Shown in pieces: positions 31,573-41,451 of a DNA stretch of 64,000 bases. Where the stretch lies: positions 41,149-105,148 of the forward strand of contig JACZKP010000103.1 of assembly GCA_014860005.1 (NCBI GenBank), given 5' to 3'. The stretch is from Verrucomicrobiota bacterium (GTDB lineage Bacteria; Verrucomicrobiota; Verrucomicrobiae; Limisphaerales; UBA11358). Within the stretch, counting starts at the first letter, position 1. Each line of letters opens with the position of its first letter. The position numbers were made by a program, and so were the translations under genes. The notes beneath the pieces are model-generated. The model did not search any database and was not told where the DNA came from. It saw nothing but the letters and a program-made list of their open reading frames with translations.

Positions 31573-31938
31573 TCACGTTTCGGTGATGATCGTGTCGCTG
31601 TGTTCATAAGCGGGCGCACAGCAACACAGCAGGCGCATAGGCTCGGTGCCGGTGTTCCACAGTTTGTGCTTCTGACCCGGCGGGATGGCAATGGCATCGC
31701 CCGCTTTGACGACCCGCACTTCGCCTTCAAGGCACATGCGCCCGGTGCCGTGCGTGATGTAATAAATTTCCTCCGCCACAGGATGATAATGCTCCTGCGT
31801 GCTGGCACCCACGGGCAAGCGCGCCTCCGCCAGACTCTGCCGGCGAAGGACGGAATTGCGATGGGCCAGCAGCTCGCGGATTTCCGAGCCGTCCTTCGTG
31901 ATGAAAGCGGGCATGTCGTCCAGATTCCGGATGTCCAT
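31573..31938 (-). CDS. Cupin-domain protein
   Basis: The 121-residue single-cupin protein has the metal motif 1 EHYHPVAEEIYYITHGTGRM (residues about 49-68) with His/His/Glu ligands, and motif 2 PPGQKHKLWNTG (about 86-97). It may be a mannose-6-phosphate isomerase-like or small-molecule-binding cupin; the ligand is unknown. It is followed by the lipoprotein gene 36 bp downstream and preceded by an EamA gene, all leftward. Confidence 0.85.
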   Translation of the reverse strand: MDIRNLDDMPAFITKDGSEIRELLAHRNSVLRRQSLAEARLPVGASTQEHYHPVAEEIYYITHGTGRMCLEGEVRVVKAGDAIAIPPGQKHKLWNTGTEPMRLLCCCAPAYEHSDTIITET

Positions 31939-31958
31939 GATGATGCTTGAGTTGGTGG

Positions 31959-32888
31959 TTACACTTCAGTCTGGGCCACCGTTCGAGGAACGGGCGTTTT
32001 GCCGAGGCTGACCTGTCCCAGGATCACGCCTGCGGCAATGAGGATCATTGCCAGCCAGAAAGTCGAAGTGATTGGTTCGCCCAGCCAGAAGTGCGCCCAA
32101 ATCATGGTGCTCAAAGGGATGAGATTGTTGAAGAGCAACACCTGGCTGGTGGGCCAATGGCGCAGCGCATTGTTCCAAAGCCCGAAGGCCAGCGCGCCCC
32201 CGGCCACAATGCAATAGGCATGAATTCCCAGCAGTTTGGCATCAAGTGCCAGTCCTGAACCACCAACCTCCAGTAGCGCGAACGGCATCAGGCACAAACC
32301 CGCCCGCCACATCGTGTGCGCCGTGACTTCCGCGCCGCTGAGGTTGCTGGTCAAGGCCCGGCACTGGCGGCCGAAATTCGTCCATAACACACTGGCGGTG
32401 AGTCCGAGGATTTCACCGGGCAGACTCACATCACGCGCCCCAAGCGCCGGTCCGACCAGCACCGCCACTCCCCCCAGCGCCAGCACCGCCGCTCCGTAAC
32501 GCCACGCTGCGCGCCGCGTGCGACCAGGCCAGCCCTCCCACAGCAGCGCCCACACCGGCGCCGCGCCCAGGTAAAGCGCCACGTGCGAGGCCGAAGTGTA
32601 ACGCAACGCCCAATTGAACGTTACGATGTACGCCGCCAGACTCAGACCGCCACGCCACCAAAGCTGTCGCTTCAAAGCCGGAGATGGCGCGTGCCGGACC
32701 CCCAGCCAGCGGGTCCAACGAAACACGCCCAAGAGGATCAAACCCGCGAGCAGGAAGCGTGTTCCCCCGGTCCAGATCGGCGGCCATGATGCCACCAGGA
32801 CTTTCGTCCCGGTGTTGTTGCCGCCCCACAGGAACACGGCAAACAAGAGGCTGGCCGCAAGGAAGGCGTTGTTTCGTGGCGATGACAC
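31959..32888 (-). CDS. EamA/DMT-superfamily transporter
   Basis: A 309-residue protein with about ten hydrophobic segments in two repeats, opening with LLFAVFLWGGNNTGTKVLVA and containing NWALRYTSASHVALYLGAAP at the end of the first repeat. The second repeat holds LLFNNLIPLSTMIWAHFWLGE. The start codon is GTG at 32888. The substrate is unknown. It precedes the cupin gene by 21 bp, so both are likely co-transcribed. Confidence 0.83.
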   Translation of the reverse strand: MSSPRNNAFLAASLLFAVFLWGGNNTGTKVLVASWPPIWTGGTRFLLAGLILLGVFRWTRWLGVRHAPSPALKRQLWWRGGLSLAAYIVTFNWALRYTSASHVALYLGAAPVWALLWEGWPGRTRRAAWRYGAAVLALGGVAVLVGPALGARDVSLPGEILGLTASVLWTNFGRQCRALTSNLSGAEVTAHTMWRAGLCLMPFALLEVGGSGLALDAKLLGIHAYCIVAGGALAFGLWNNALRHWPTSQVLLFNNLIPLSTMIWAHFWLGEPITSTFWLAMILIAAGVILGQVSLGKTPVPRTVAQTEV

Positions 32889-32983
32889 GCGACGAGTTAG
32901 CCAGCCCCGGCGTTGCGCGCCAATGAAATTTCCGACTGATGAATTTGTTTGACCGCCCCGGGGTTGAACCTAACTTGGCGGCC

Positions 32984-33358
32984 ATGGATCATTCACCTGG
33001 ATTTCTCAAGCTCGTCAGCGAAGCCAAACAACACGTCGAAGAGGTTACCGTGGCCGAAACCCGCGCCCGGCTTGCGACCAATCCCCAAGTGGTGCTGATG
33101 GATGTGCGCGAGGACAATGAATGGATCGCTGGGCATGCCGCCGAAGCGGTTCACTTGGGCAAAGGGATCCTTGAGCGGGATTTGGAGAAGCTTTATCCCG
33201 ACCCGAACACGGAAATCATCATGTATTGCGGCGGCGGATTTCGTTCGGCGCTCACGGCCGAAGCTGCGCAAAAGCTGGGCTATCGCAAGGTCTATTCGCT
33301 GATTGGCGGCTACAAGGCGCTGGCCGCGGCGGACTGGCCCATGAAACGCGAAGGCTGA
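32984..33358 (+). CDS. Single-domain rhodanese-like sulfurtransferase
   Basis: About 124 residues. The rhodanese landmarks are VVLMDVREDNEWIAGH (near residue 35), HLGKGILERDLEK and the active-site loop IMYCGGGFRSAL with its Cys near residue 81. It transfers sulfane sulfur between small acceptors in the cytoplasm. ATG 32984 is preferred to ATG 32939, which would add 15 residues without similarity to the family. Confidence 0.88.
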   Translation: MDHSPGFLKLVSEAKQHVEEVTVAETRARLATNPQVVLMDVREDNEWIAGHAAEAVHLGKGILERDLEKLYPDPNTEIIMYCGGGFRSALTAEAAQKLGYRKVYSLIGGYKALAAADWPMKREG

Positions 33359-33425
33359 TTCAATTCCACCTCATTCCACCTCCTCACAGACCAGACAACG
33401 GCAACAAATCTGCATGCGAAGCCGT

Positions 33426-35063
33426 TCAGATGACAGACTGCGGGTGAACAGCCGGGCGCTGGCGGAAGCACACCCGATGGAGCGCGTTGACCAACGCCAC
33501 CACCTTATCGCGCGCGCACTCGCCCATGAGACAAATTTGCAGCCAGTTGCGGCGGCGCAGATAGTCGCTGTTGTAACTGAGCAAATAGCCCGCCTCCTGC
33601 AGCGAGCCGCCAATCTGGACCGAATTCAAGTCCGCCGGCAGGGCAAGGGTGACAACTGCAGGCGATGTACGGGTATCATGCCCCACCAGGTCAAAGCCGA
33701 TTTCAACCAGGCGGGGCCGCAGCCATAGCGAGGTCTCCAGCAGATCCTGAAAGCGCTTTTCCCAATGCACGCCCTGAACCGCCGCCTGCAGCGCGTGGAG
33801 CAAGTTGGACGAGAAGGTGAAGGGAATGCCGTCCTGCCGCGCGTAATATCCAAGATCGAGATAGCGAGGCAATTTTTCCGCCGGATTGATCGTGTGGTGA
33901 TGGAAAACCATTGAAACGCCAGGGTAGGATCGCAGTCCTTTGCCGCTGGCGCACGACGCCAGATAAACGCCGGTCAAATCCACCGGCACCACGCCTACAC
34001 TGCTGATGGCGTCGAGACACAACTTGACGCCGTATTCGGCGCATAATTCCTTCAACGCCGTCAGATCATTCAACACGCCGGTCGAGGTTTCACAATGCGC
34101 ACACCAGACCCAGCCGGGCGCTGGTGTCGTGGCCAGCTTGCGGCGAACGAGTTCAAGGTCCAGCGGTTGGCCCCACGGTGCATCCACGGCGGTGAAACTC
34201 AGATTCCATCTCCGCGCGTGGTCCACCAGACGCTCGCCAAACTCGCCATTGCTCAATACCAGGCCGGGTCCGCCGAGCAGTGAGAGTTGCGCCCCCACGA
34301 CGTCGTTAGCCAGCGTCCCCGACCCGACGAATAACTCGACGTGCTGCGCCCGGACCAGTTCCGTGAGCAAATGCTTTGTGGCCTGGAACTCGGTCTTGAA
34401 GCTCTCCGCCCGATGTGATTCGGGCGACTGTTCGAAGGCGCGGCGCACCTCGCGGCGCACGGCAACCGGGCCCGGGAGAAAATTCACGGCGCTGGGATGG
34501 AAGGATCGCGCCGGTGATGAGCGCAGGAACTCGCGGGCGGTGACCTCAAAGGTTTCCAATGTGATGTACATCGGTTGGAACTGCGCGTCGCCCGTGCCCA
34601 CCACCGGACCAAAGGGCACAAAGCCCAGGTGCTGGTAAAGTTTTTGTTGGCGCGTGGTGCCCGAAATGATGGCGAGGTCGTAACCCATCTCCACGCCGTG
34701 CTGCCAAAGCAAGGCCAGGATCCCCTGCAACACCCGAGCGCCGCGGAATTTCTTTTCAACAGCCAGCAGCCGGATTTCGCACACAGTGCGTCCGGCCGGC
34801 AGGTAGGAGTCCAGATCGGGGAGCTTTTGATCCAGCGAGAATGGCCGCTTCCCGCGCACGGCGAGCATCCCTACGAGTTTCTGATCGCACAGGCAGATCA
34901 GGTAAGTGTTCTCGGCATGGAATTTGTCCACCAACCGCCCCGCCGCGCTCCGCTCATGTTGCGGGATCTCCTCGACGAACGTCCGGTAGTTGAGCCGGTG
35001 GATCTGCTCAAACTCCCAGTCTTCGGTGGCGAATTTGAACACCAGTAGTGGCGCTGCGCTCAT
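33426..35063 (-). CDS. GNAT acyltransferase fused to class V (AGXT-like) aminotransferase
   Basis: A 545-residue fusion. Residues 1-175 form a GNAT-like acyltransferase (VCEIRLLAVEKKFRGARVLQ, with the acyl-CoA loop, and GTTRQQKLYQHLGF), resembling autoinducer/N-acyl amino acid synthases. Residues 190-535 are a PLP-dependent class V aminotransferase: NFLPGPVAV, VGSGTLANDVVGAQ, Asp351 in LDAISSVG and PLP-Lys375 in SCASGKGLRSYPG. Its ATG overlaps the stop of plsY by 4 bp. A role in making an N-acylated amino-lipid is inferred, since acyl transfer, amino group chemistry and phosphatidic acid synthesis sit together. Longer frames to 35714 are shadows of plsY. Confidence 0.82.
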   Translation of the reverse strand: MSAAPLLVFKFATEDWEFEQIHRLNYRTFVEEIPQHERSAAGRLVDKFHAENTYLICLCDQKLVGMLAVRGKRPFSLDQKLPDLDSYLPAGRTVCEIRLLAVEKKFRGARVLQGILALLWQHGVEMGYDLAIISGTTRQQKLYQHLGFVPFGPVVGTGDAQFQPMYITLETFEVTAREFLRSSPARSFHPSAVNFLPGPVAVRREVRRAFEQSPESHRAESFKTEFQATKHLLTELVRAQHVELFVGSGTLANDVVGAQLSLLGGPGLVLSNGEFGERLVDHARRWNLSFTAVDAPWGQPLDLELVRRKLATTPAPGWVWCAHCETSTGVLNDLTALKELCAEYGVKLCLDAISSVGVVPVDLTGVYLASCASGKGLRSYPGVSMVFHHHTINPAEKLPRYLDLGYYARQDGIPFTFSSNLLHALQAAVQGVHWEKRFQDLLETSLWLRPRLVEIGFDLVGHDTRTSPAVVTLALPADLNSVQIGGSLQEAGYLLSYNSDYLRRRNWLQICLMGECARDKVVALVNALHRVCFRQRPAVHPQSVI

Positions 35064-35707
35064 AATTTGGGACGTTCCGGTTTGGCTGCCATCCGACGAC
35101 GGGCGGCAAGCGCGGGGATTTCTTCCACGATATTTCGACGGTGCGCAAACAAAATCATCAGGCCCAAAAGACAGACGATGGCGGTGCCCAAGCCATCCGG
35201 CCTGATCCAATAACCGACCAGCGGCAGGCCGACGTAAGCGATCAGACCGGGCAAGACAGTTCTTCGCGTCAGGGCGAAACCAGCAGCGAATAATGCCGCA
35301 TAGACGATGGTCAGTTGATGATCCAAGACCAGCAATGCTCCGAGGGAGGTGGCCACACCTTTGCCACCATGGAAGCGGAGTTGGGCTGGCCAGATGTGGC
35401 CCGCCACCACCGCGAGCATCGCAATTCCCGCCAGAAGGTCGCTGCCGGTGAAATGTCGGGCTGCCCAAACGGCCAGGACCCCCTTCCCAAAATCGCCGAG
35501 GACGGTGAGAAAGAATCCTTTCTTGCCGAGCAACCGGCCCACGTTCCGCGCCCCGACACTTCCGCTGTCCAACTCCCGGATATCCTGTCCCTTCAGCGCG
35601 CGGACCAGATAGTAACCCGTGGTAAAGCAACCCAGCACGTAGGCCACCAGCGCCATGCAGGCAGCCTCCCTGCCGTTGGCCGCCTGCAATTGTTCCATCC
35701 ATGCCAT
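35060..35707 (-). CDS. plsY: Acyl-phosphate:glycerol-3-phosphate acyltransferase PlsY
   Basis: The 215-residue membrane protein has the PlsY motifs: loop 1 DSGSVGARNVGRLLGKKG (residues about 47-64), GHIWPAQLRFHGGKGVATSLG (about 104-124) with the glycine-rich phosphate loop, and RRNI near 190. It makes lysophosphatidic acid from acyl-phosphate and glycerol-3-phosphate in the inner membrane. The usual GSGNxGATN loop appears here as DSGSVGARN, a variant worth noting. It is translationally coupled (ATGA) to the GNAT-aminotransferase fusion, so it may be a dedicated second PlsY, not the housekeeping one. Confidence 0.87.
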   Translation of the reverse strand: MAWMEQLQAANGREAACMALVAYVLGCFTTGYYLVRALKGQDIRELDSGSVGARNVGRLLGKKGFFLTVLGDFGKGVLAVWAARHFTGSDLLAGIAMLAVVAGHIWPAQLRFHGGKGVATSLGALLVLDHQLTIVYAALFAAGFALTRRTVLPGLIAYVGLPLVGYWIRPDGLGTAIVCLLGLMILFAHRRNIVEEIPALAARRRMAAKPERPKL

Positions 35708-35962
35708 GTCTCAAATGGTATTGGTTGCGTGCATTGACAGCAAGCCGGCTCTGAAATCAGCCGAACAATAAGGGTTGTAGGGAAATCCTCGCGGGCTTTT
35801 GCTTCCGTCAATTTGTAGGCACATGGTCAGTTTGACGTTAAGGCCGACTTAACCAAAAAGCCCTTCACTGGGCGAGCATTATCTTTCGCAAGCCACCCAC
35901 AGCAAATCCCATCGCCAGTAAACGCTTGCGGCGGGGAAGAAATCCTCCTTGGCCGCACCTCC

Positions 35963-36799
35963 TTGCCGGTGGATAGTTGTCATGTGCCAAACCTGCTTAC
36001 AACCCTCGCCACTGAACTCGAACGCCCGCGTCAACTGCCGGCGCAGGTGATCAATCATCTTTGCGGCACTTACAGCCTTGACCGTGACGCCATCGGCTCG
36101 TTCCTGGTCCAGCACCTGCCCGGGTTGGAGGACTATGAGATTGATCTGATTCTATCGCCGCTATTCACCCCAAGCCTCACAGACCAAGCCGTCTTTGCCG
36201 AATTGCTCGGACGCGTTTCCGTGCCGGCTGAGGAATGGCCGGGCATGGTTCAGCAACTCGTCGCCCGCCCGACGCTGGCCCGCCTGATTACCGAGGATGA
36301 ACAAACCCATTCCGTTCCTCTGCACCTGGTGGCCATCGAGCGTTATGTGCATCGGCTGCGACTGGATGGCACCATTCCCGAACCGCTGTTTCAACTGCTC
36401 ATGCACCTGCCGCCACCGGACGACCGCCCCTTGTTAAAAGCCGTGGCGCGCCGTGCCATCTGGGAACATGACGAACGCCGCGACTTGCTGGTGCGGTATC
36501 TTACGTCAGCCGTGAGCGCCGAAACCTATTCCCTGAGCGACGTGGTCGAGTTGCACAAACTGGCGGAAGTTTATGAGCCGGCGGATGTGGCTGATTTGAT
36601 GGCGCGAATTCCTCACTGGCTGCAAGTCTTGGAACAGGAAATCAATGCCGCGAGCAACGCAAAACCTTTCTTCAATGAACGCGTCCAGGAAATGCACGGT
36701 GGCGGACGCGACCAGCGCCGGCAGGACAACACCCGCCTGACGGCCAGGGAAAACGAGCGTGCGTTTCTGCTCCGTTTACAGCAAGTATTGGGCGGATGA
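35963..36799 (+). CDS. Hypothetical protein coupled to an SDR
   Basis: A 278-residue, mostly helical soluble protein with no recognised domain. Features are a Leu-rich first half ([20 protein letters not shown]), a [20 protein letters not shown] stretch near residue 120, and a charged C-terminal tail ([19 protein letters not shown]). The start is uncertain: TTG 35963, or GTG 35984 just after. It overlaps the following SDR gene by 4 bp (ATGA), so the two products are probably made together and may form a complex. Confidence 0.7.
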   Translation: MPVDSCHVPNLLTTLATELERPRQLPAQVINHLCGTYSLDRDAIGSFLVQHLPGLEDYEIDLILSPLFTPSLTDQAVFAELLGRVSVPAEEWPGMVQQLVARPTLARLITEDEQTHSVPLHLVAIERYVHRLRLDGTIPEPLFQLLMHLPPPDDRPLLKAVARRAIWEHDERRDLLVRYLTSAVSAETYSLSDVVELHKLAEVYEPADVADLMARIPHWLQVLEQEINAASNAKPFFNERVQEMHGGGRDQRRQDNTRLTARENERAFLLRLQQVLGG

Positions 36800-38445
36800 A
36801 CTCTGAGAAGTGTCAGCAACTGCCCGCCACCCAGAGCAATGGCAACGGTCATGACCCTGCCCTGCCCTCGGCTGAGCAATTGCGCACCGCCACTGCGTTC
36901 CTCGAACAAGTCGCGGCCAATCGGGCCTTGCTTGCCGCTTTGCCGGTCGAGGAGCGCACGCGTTTGCTGAAGGCAGCGGGCGATGTTTACTGTCCGGACG
37001 TGCGCGCTCGGCGACGTTTGGTGAAGGCGCGTTCCCGTCAGCGCCGCAACGACAAATTGGAGCGGGATCAAACCGTGCTCAACGAGACGGGCATCCGCAC
37101 GTTGCGCCGCAAGCCGGTCTTCACCACCCCGAATCTGCCGCCACCTCCCGCGACCGAGCCGCAGGAAGTTGAAGCCGAGGCAGAGGCTCGTGAAGTGATC
37201 GAGCCGCAGAACTGTTACATCTGCAAACAGGATTATTCGACGATTCACCATTTCTACGATCAGCTTTGCCCGTCGTGTGCGGAACTAAACTGGCGCAAAC
37301 GCGGCGAACTGGCGGACTTGCGCGGTCGCGTGGCGCTGCTGACAGGCGGTCGCGTGAAGATCGGTTATCAGGCCGGCATCAGACTGCTCCGCTCCGGCGC
37401 AATGCTGATCATCACCACCCGCTTTCCGCGGGACGCGGCGCTGCGCTACGCGGCCGAGTCGGATTTCGCCGATTGGAGTCACCGCTTGGAAATCTTCGGC
37501 CTCGACCTGCGCCACACGCCAAGCGTCGAGGCTTTTTGCCGGCACGTCCGGCAAACTCATGGCCGCCTGGATTTCATCATCAACAATGCCTGCCAGACCG
37601 TGCGGCGTCCGCCGGATTTTTACGCGCACATGATGGAACGAGAGACGGCCTCGTTGCATGACATGCCGGAGAATGCGCGCAAGCTCCTTGGCGCGTACGA
37701 AGGCTTGCGTGGTTATCACATGCTGCCGGAGGGTGGAGCGCCGGTTTCCGACCCGGCACGTTTCCATGATGAACAAATTCGAGCTGGATCGGAGACCGTC
37801 GCGCCGGGCTTGGCGCGTTCAATATCCGCAATCGCCGGGCTCACCCACGCCGCGGAATTGTCGCAAGTGCCGCTGTTGCCGGATGAACTCGCGGCGCAGA
37901 AAGGTTTGTTCCCCGAAGGCAAACTCGATCAGGACTTGCAGCAGGTGGATTTGCGCGAACGAAATTCGTGGCGCTTGATGATGGCTGAAGTGCCATCAGT
38001 CGAATTGCTGGAAGTGCATCTTGTGAACGCCATCGCCCCCTTCATCCTGAACGCCCGTCTCAAACCGCTCATGCTGGCCACGCCAGAGCGCGATAAACAC
38101 ATCGTGAACGTTTCAGCCGTGGAGGGACAGTTCTACCGCAAATTCAAAACCACGCGCCATCCGCACACGAACATGGCCAAGGCGGCGTTGAACATGATGA
38201 CGCGCACCGCGGCGGCGGATTACCACGCGGAGGGCATTCACATGAACGCGGTGGACACCGGCTGGGTGACGGACGAAGACCCGGTGGAAACCGCCGTGCG
38301 CAAGCAACGCGAGCATCGCTTTCATCCGCCCTTGGACATCGTGGACGGCGCGGCGCGGATCGTGGACCCGATCATCGCCGGCTTCAACACCGGCGAACAC
38401 CTCTGGGGTAAGTTCCTCAAGGATTACGCGCCGACGGATTGGTGA
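36796..38445 (+). CDS. Short-chain dehydrogenase-like protein with N-terminal zinc-ribbon
   Basis: A 549-residue protein. A helical N-terminal region leads to a CxxC-x14-CxxC cluster (Cys140, 143, 158, 161) and then a Rossmann SDR domain with nucleotide loop [14 protein letters not shown] near residue 182 and NNACQT near 265. The catalytic pattern is unusual: after NVSAVEGQF the family's YxxxK would fall at TNMAK, so Tyr is replaced by Thr while Lys is kept. Relatives with this layout are known mainly from eukaryotes and some bacteria. The reaction is unknown. It is coupled to the unknown gene at 35963. Confidence 0.75.
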   Translation: MNSEKCQQLPATQSNGNGHDPALPSAEQLRTATAFLEQVAANRALLAALPVEERTRLLKAAGDVYCPDVRARRRLVKARSRQRRNDKLERDQTVLNETGIRTLRRKPVFTTPNLPPPPATEPQEVEAEAEAREVIEPQNCYICKQDYSTIHHFYDQLCPSCAELNWRKRGELADLRGRVALLTGGRVKIGYQAGIRLLRSGAMLIITTRFPRDAALRYAAESDFADWSHRLEIFGLDLRHTPSVEAFCRHVRQTHGRLDFIINNACQTVRRPPDFYAHMMERETASLHDMPENARKLLGAYEGLRGYHMLPEGGAPVSDPARFHDEQIRAGSETVAPGLARSISAIAGLTHAAELSQVPLLPDELAAQKGLFPEGKLDQDLQQVDLRERNSWRLMMAEVPSVELLEVHLVNAIAPFILNARLKPLMLATPERDKHIVNVSAVEGQFYRKFKTTRHPHTNMAKAALNMMTRTAAADYHAEGIHMNAVDTGWVTDEDPVETAVRKQREHRFHPPLDIVDGAARIVDPIIAGFNTGEHLWGKFLKDYAPTDW

Positions 38446-38641
38446 GCACATCGCCAAGCTGCAGAGTTGACTCCGCGCCAAGGTTTGCTGGCCGCCCGCG
38501 GCGATTGACAGGTGAGCTTGGATGAATCAGTGTGGTTTCGGAAGTTAATGCGGAGCGGTTGAATAGCGCGCGGCGGCGGCGCGTCAACGGTTAAGGTCAG
38601 CCGGGCGTCGTTGAGGGCAGGCAATCAACTGTGTGCTCACT

Positions 38642-39439
38642 ATGAAAACGCGGACATCATCAATCTGGATTACAGGTTTCGTTTTCCTGCTGACAGGCAT
38701 TGTGGTCGGACTGGCTCAGAATGAAGCTGATCCCGTCCCATCCGCACCACCCGCCACAGCAACGGAAACGGAGATTGCCATACCAATAAATGTCGGCGAC
38801 CGGGGAGATGCTTCGTTGTCGAAAGTTCAGCTTTCCCCTTGGGCCGGCGAAATCCTGAAGCTGACGAAGGCCGGCATTGAAGACGGCGTCATCTTCTCCT
38901 TCATTGACAACTCCGGCACGTTCAACCTCAGCGCGGAGCAAATCATCCACCTCAGTAATCAAGGCGTATCCAGTGACATCATCACCGCCATGCTCCAACA
39001 TGATGCGGACGTGATTTCCGGTGTGCGGCCCCTGACGATTTCCAGCGAGCCGGCCCGCGAACCGTTATTTCAAATCAGTTTCAACCATAACTTAACACCG
39101 TCGCAAAAGCCTTTGCCCCCGGCCAACTCCCCTGCCCCTTCGGATACTGCGTCGAGCCAACCAGCCACAATGACAAAAACTGGAGGTTCACCGGAATCCA
39201 ATCGCAACCCCGGCCAAGCAGAGTCGGTTCAATGGGAGTTGCCGGTCATCGAAGAACCTCCGCCCATCCGGCTGGCAGATTTCGGTCCGCAGCGAACCAC
39301 CTCTCCCGCTGAGCGCAGTCTCTATCCGGTGCGCCAGCCGCATCCTGTGCCGGTGACGGCGCCGATTGTCATCATGCAAGTTTCGGGGCCAACTCCCAAC
39401 ACAGTCGTCATTTCCTTCACTTCACCAGCCGCGCGCTGA
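38642..39439 (+). CDS. Secreted protein with a Verrucomicrobia-type helical domain
   Basis: A signal peptide (WITGFVFLLTGIVVGLAQ) precedes a short helical domain of residues about 65-125: WAGEILKLTKAGIEDGVIF, SFIDNSGTFNLSAEQIIHL and NQGVSSDIITAMLQHD. That motif pattern recurs in secreted Verrucomicrobia and Planctomycetes proteins. The C-terminal half is Pro/Ser-rich and low-complexity. Function is unknown; it may be an envelope or structural protein. ATG 38642 is chosen over the GTG at 38633. Confidence 0.65.
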   Translation: MKTRTSSIWITGFVFLLTGIVVGLAQNEADPVPSAPPATATETEIAIPINVGDRGDASLSKVQLSPWAGEILKLTKAGIEDGVIFSFIDNSGTFNLSAEQIIHLSNQGVSSDIITAMLQHDADVISGVRPLTISSEPAREPLFQISFNHNLTPSQKPLPPANSPAPSDTASSQPATMTKTGGSPESNRNPGQAESVQWELPVIEEPPPIRLADFGPQRTTSPAERSLYPVRQPHPVPVTAPIVIMQVSGPTPNTVVISFTSPAAR

Positions 39440-39512
39440 GCAGCACGGCGGAGGAGTGCCATTGTGAGCCGACGTCCTGGCGTTTCCTTAGCATGCTGAA
39501 TCGCACGCTTGA

Positions 39513-40211
39513 TCATTCCGCCAACACCTGAATCCGCGCGTTGCGGATTTGCACCGAATCGCCGCCGCGGCTCAATTCCTGAAATCCGATGTGCCCCCGG
39601 CGCGGACGATCCTTGATGGCGGGCGCATCGGTACCGTCATGCCGCTTCACTGTCTTCGTTTGCTCCTCGAGATTGATGTCTTGGATCGCCTCCCCATTAA
39701 GCCCGACCTTCAGATGATCCCCTTTGAGAGTAATCACGTACCGATTCCATTCCGTGGGCCGGTAAACCTGCTTCGTCGGCGCGACGGCGCGATACAAGCC
39801 GCCCGTCAGTTCGGAGTCTTTCGCCTCGGTATTGTAGCGCAGGTCGGCCATTTGCAGTTCCATGCCGTCGAACGCGGGGTCGCCACGCATCGGCACGCGA
39901 AGCGCGCAACCGCTGTTGCCGCGTTCGCCCAGCTTGAATTCGAATTCCAGGATGAAGTCGCCGTATTCCCTTTCGCTCATCAACCAGGTGCCGCGCGGAT
40001 TGCTGCCGTGCAGCACGCCCTCTTTCACCTGCCACACCACGCCGGCGGCGGCAGGTTTGCTGACGTCATCCCAGCGGCGCACGGTCCAGCCTTCCGGCAC
40101 TCCGTCCTTGGGAAACAATGGAACAAACTTCCCCTCTGCTCCGACCAAGTCTTCTGCGCCGGCCACCACGAAGCCCAGCGCAGCCATCAGGGTAATCATT
40201 CTGCTGTTCAT
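39513..40211 (-). CDS. DUF1080 (3-keto-disaccharide hydrolase-like) secreted protein
   Basis: About 232 residues. A signal peptide (MITLMAALGFVVAGAEDLVGA) is followed by the DUF1080 fold: FVPLFPKDGVPEGWTVR, then DFILEFEFKLGERGNSGCAL with the beta-sandwich, YNTEAKDSELTGGLY, and PTEWNRYVITLKGDHLKVGLN near residue 165. It is a paralogue of the protein at 8210 with low overall similarity. Function of this copy is unknown; a carbohydrate-related role is inferred from family. ATG 40211 is used; an upstream extension to 40259 has no support. Confidence 0.85.
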   Translation of the reverse strand: MNSRMITLMAALGFVVAGAEDLVGAEGKFVPLFPKDGVPEGWTVRRWDDVSKPAAAGVVWQVKEGVLHGSNPRGTWLMSEREYGDFILEFEFKLGERGNSGCALRVPMRGDPAFDGMELQMADLRYNTEAKDSELTGGLYRAVAPTKQVYRPTEWNRYVITLKGDHLKVGLNGEAIQDINLEEQTKTVKRHDGTDAPAIKDRPRRGHIGFQELSRGGDSVQIRNARIQVLAE

Positions 40212-40346
40212 AATGGGTGAGCGTAATCCCAGATACTCCGACCGGCAACTACGGAACATTGCAGAGCCTTACACTACGAAAGTACGCCTCTTGAACCGCC
40301 TGTACCTGTCCGCGTGAAGAGCCGGAGTCTCGGGCGCTAAATCAGT

Positions 40347-40371
40347 TCCGCCTCCTTACGTCGTCGGCTAC
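40347..40371. repeat. Half copy of palindromic family B
   Basis: TCCGCCTCCTTACGTCGTCG followed by GCTAC matches the right arm of family B with few changes. No left arm is seen, so it is a solitary remnant in the gap between the DUF1080 and esterase genes. Confidence 0.65.
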
Positions 40372-40466
40372 AGTTCAAGGGTTCAACACGCGAAAATGCG
40401 CTTCGCGGTAATCGCTCCTGTAATCTCGCCCTCGCCAATGAAGAACCTTCTGACTATTCTCCGCCC

Positions 40467-41384
40467 ATGCAACTGCGTCGTCTCCTGCGTTGGTTTCTGT
40501 GGACTTTCCTTGGCTTGGTATTGTTTGTAGCGCTGCTGGCCGGCTCGCTGTGGTGGTATCTCAATCCCGCGGTTCAACGCACGAACGCGATCCAGTACGG
40601 CCAGCGCGGTGACCGCACGCTCGCGCTGGATGTCATCAAACCCACAAAGCCAAACGGCTTCGGGGTCCTTGTGCTGGTAAGCGGCGGCTGGAAATCCGGT
40701 GATCCTGGCACCTTCGGCCAATGGATTGCCGCCCCGCTCTTGCGCCGAGGTTATACGGTGTTTCCGATTTATCATATCTCACAACCCGACGCGTCCGTGA
40801 TGGAAATCATTGAAGACACGCACCGCGCGGTGCGCTTCGTCAGGCATCATGCCAAGGAGTACGGCGTGGATTCAAACCGACTCGGAGTCTCGGGCGGCAG
40901 TGCGGGTGGCCATCTGAGTTTGATGCTGGCCACGCGGGGCGGACCCGGCGCTTCTGACACCAACGATCCGGTGAATCAGGAGAGCAGCGCGGTGCAGGCG
41001 GCGGCCATATTCTTCCCCGTCACCGATCTTCTGAACCTGGGCAAGTCCACCGAGAATCTGGGTGACGGCGGCCCGCCGAAAAGCTTCCGCCGCGCGTTCG
41101 GCCCGGAGTCCACGAATCTGGCTGTCTGGAAGGTTATCGGACGTGAGACGTCCCCGATCTACCATGTCACCACAAACATGCCGCCGGTGTTGATCTATCA
41201 CGGTGATGCCGACACGCTCACTCCGTTGGAACAATCCGAGTGGTTTCAAGCCAAAGCACGCGAAGCGGGTCGCACGGTCAAGATTGTGGTCCGCCGCAAT
41301 GCAAAACACGGCTGGCTGCGGATGGTGTTCGATCTGCGCAAATTCGCCGACTGGTTCGATCAACACTTACGCGAAGCCAGATGA
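40467..41384 (+). CDS. Alpha/beta hydrolase (BD-FAE / esterase-like)
   Basis: The 305-residue protein begins with a hydrophobic anchor ([21 protein letters not shown]) and carries an alpha/beta-hydrolase domain: oxyanion segment [14 protein letters not shown] near residue 68, nucleophile elbow [12 protein letters not shown] near residue 140, Asp in [13 protein letters not shown] near 245 and His in [10 protein letters not shown] near 275. It belongs to the HSL/BD-FAE-like esterases and probably acts on an acylated substrate at the membrane or periplasm. The ABC exporter genes follow 67 bp downstream on the same strand. Confidence 0.82.
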   Translation: MQLRRLLRWFLWTFLGLVLFVALLAGSLWWYLNPAVQRTNAIQYGQRGDRTLALDVIKPTKPNGFGVLVLVSGGWKSGDPGTFGQWIAAPLLRRGYTVFPIYHISQPDASVMEIIEDTHRAVRFVRHHAKEYGVDSNRLGVSGGSAGGHLSLMLATRGGPGASDTNDPVNQESSAVQAAAIFFPVTDLLNLGKSTENLGDGGPPKSFRRAFGPESTNLAVWKVIGRETSPIYHVTTNMPPVLIYHGDADTLTPLEQSEWFQAKAREAGRTVKIVVRRNAKHGWLRMVFDLRKFADWFDQHLREAR

Positions 41385-41451
41385 AATCCGAGGCATGTGG
41401 AGGCTTCCACGCTACTTGACGCGGCGTGGCCGGCCCGTCAACTTCGTCCCG

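Noticed and set aside
35064..35714. N-terminal extension of the GNAT-aminotransferase frame up to 35714
   Set aside because: It overlaps plsY in another frame, and the ATG at 35063 is coupled to the plsY stop.
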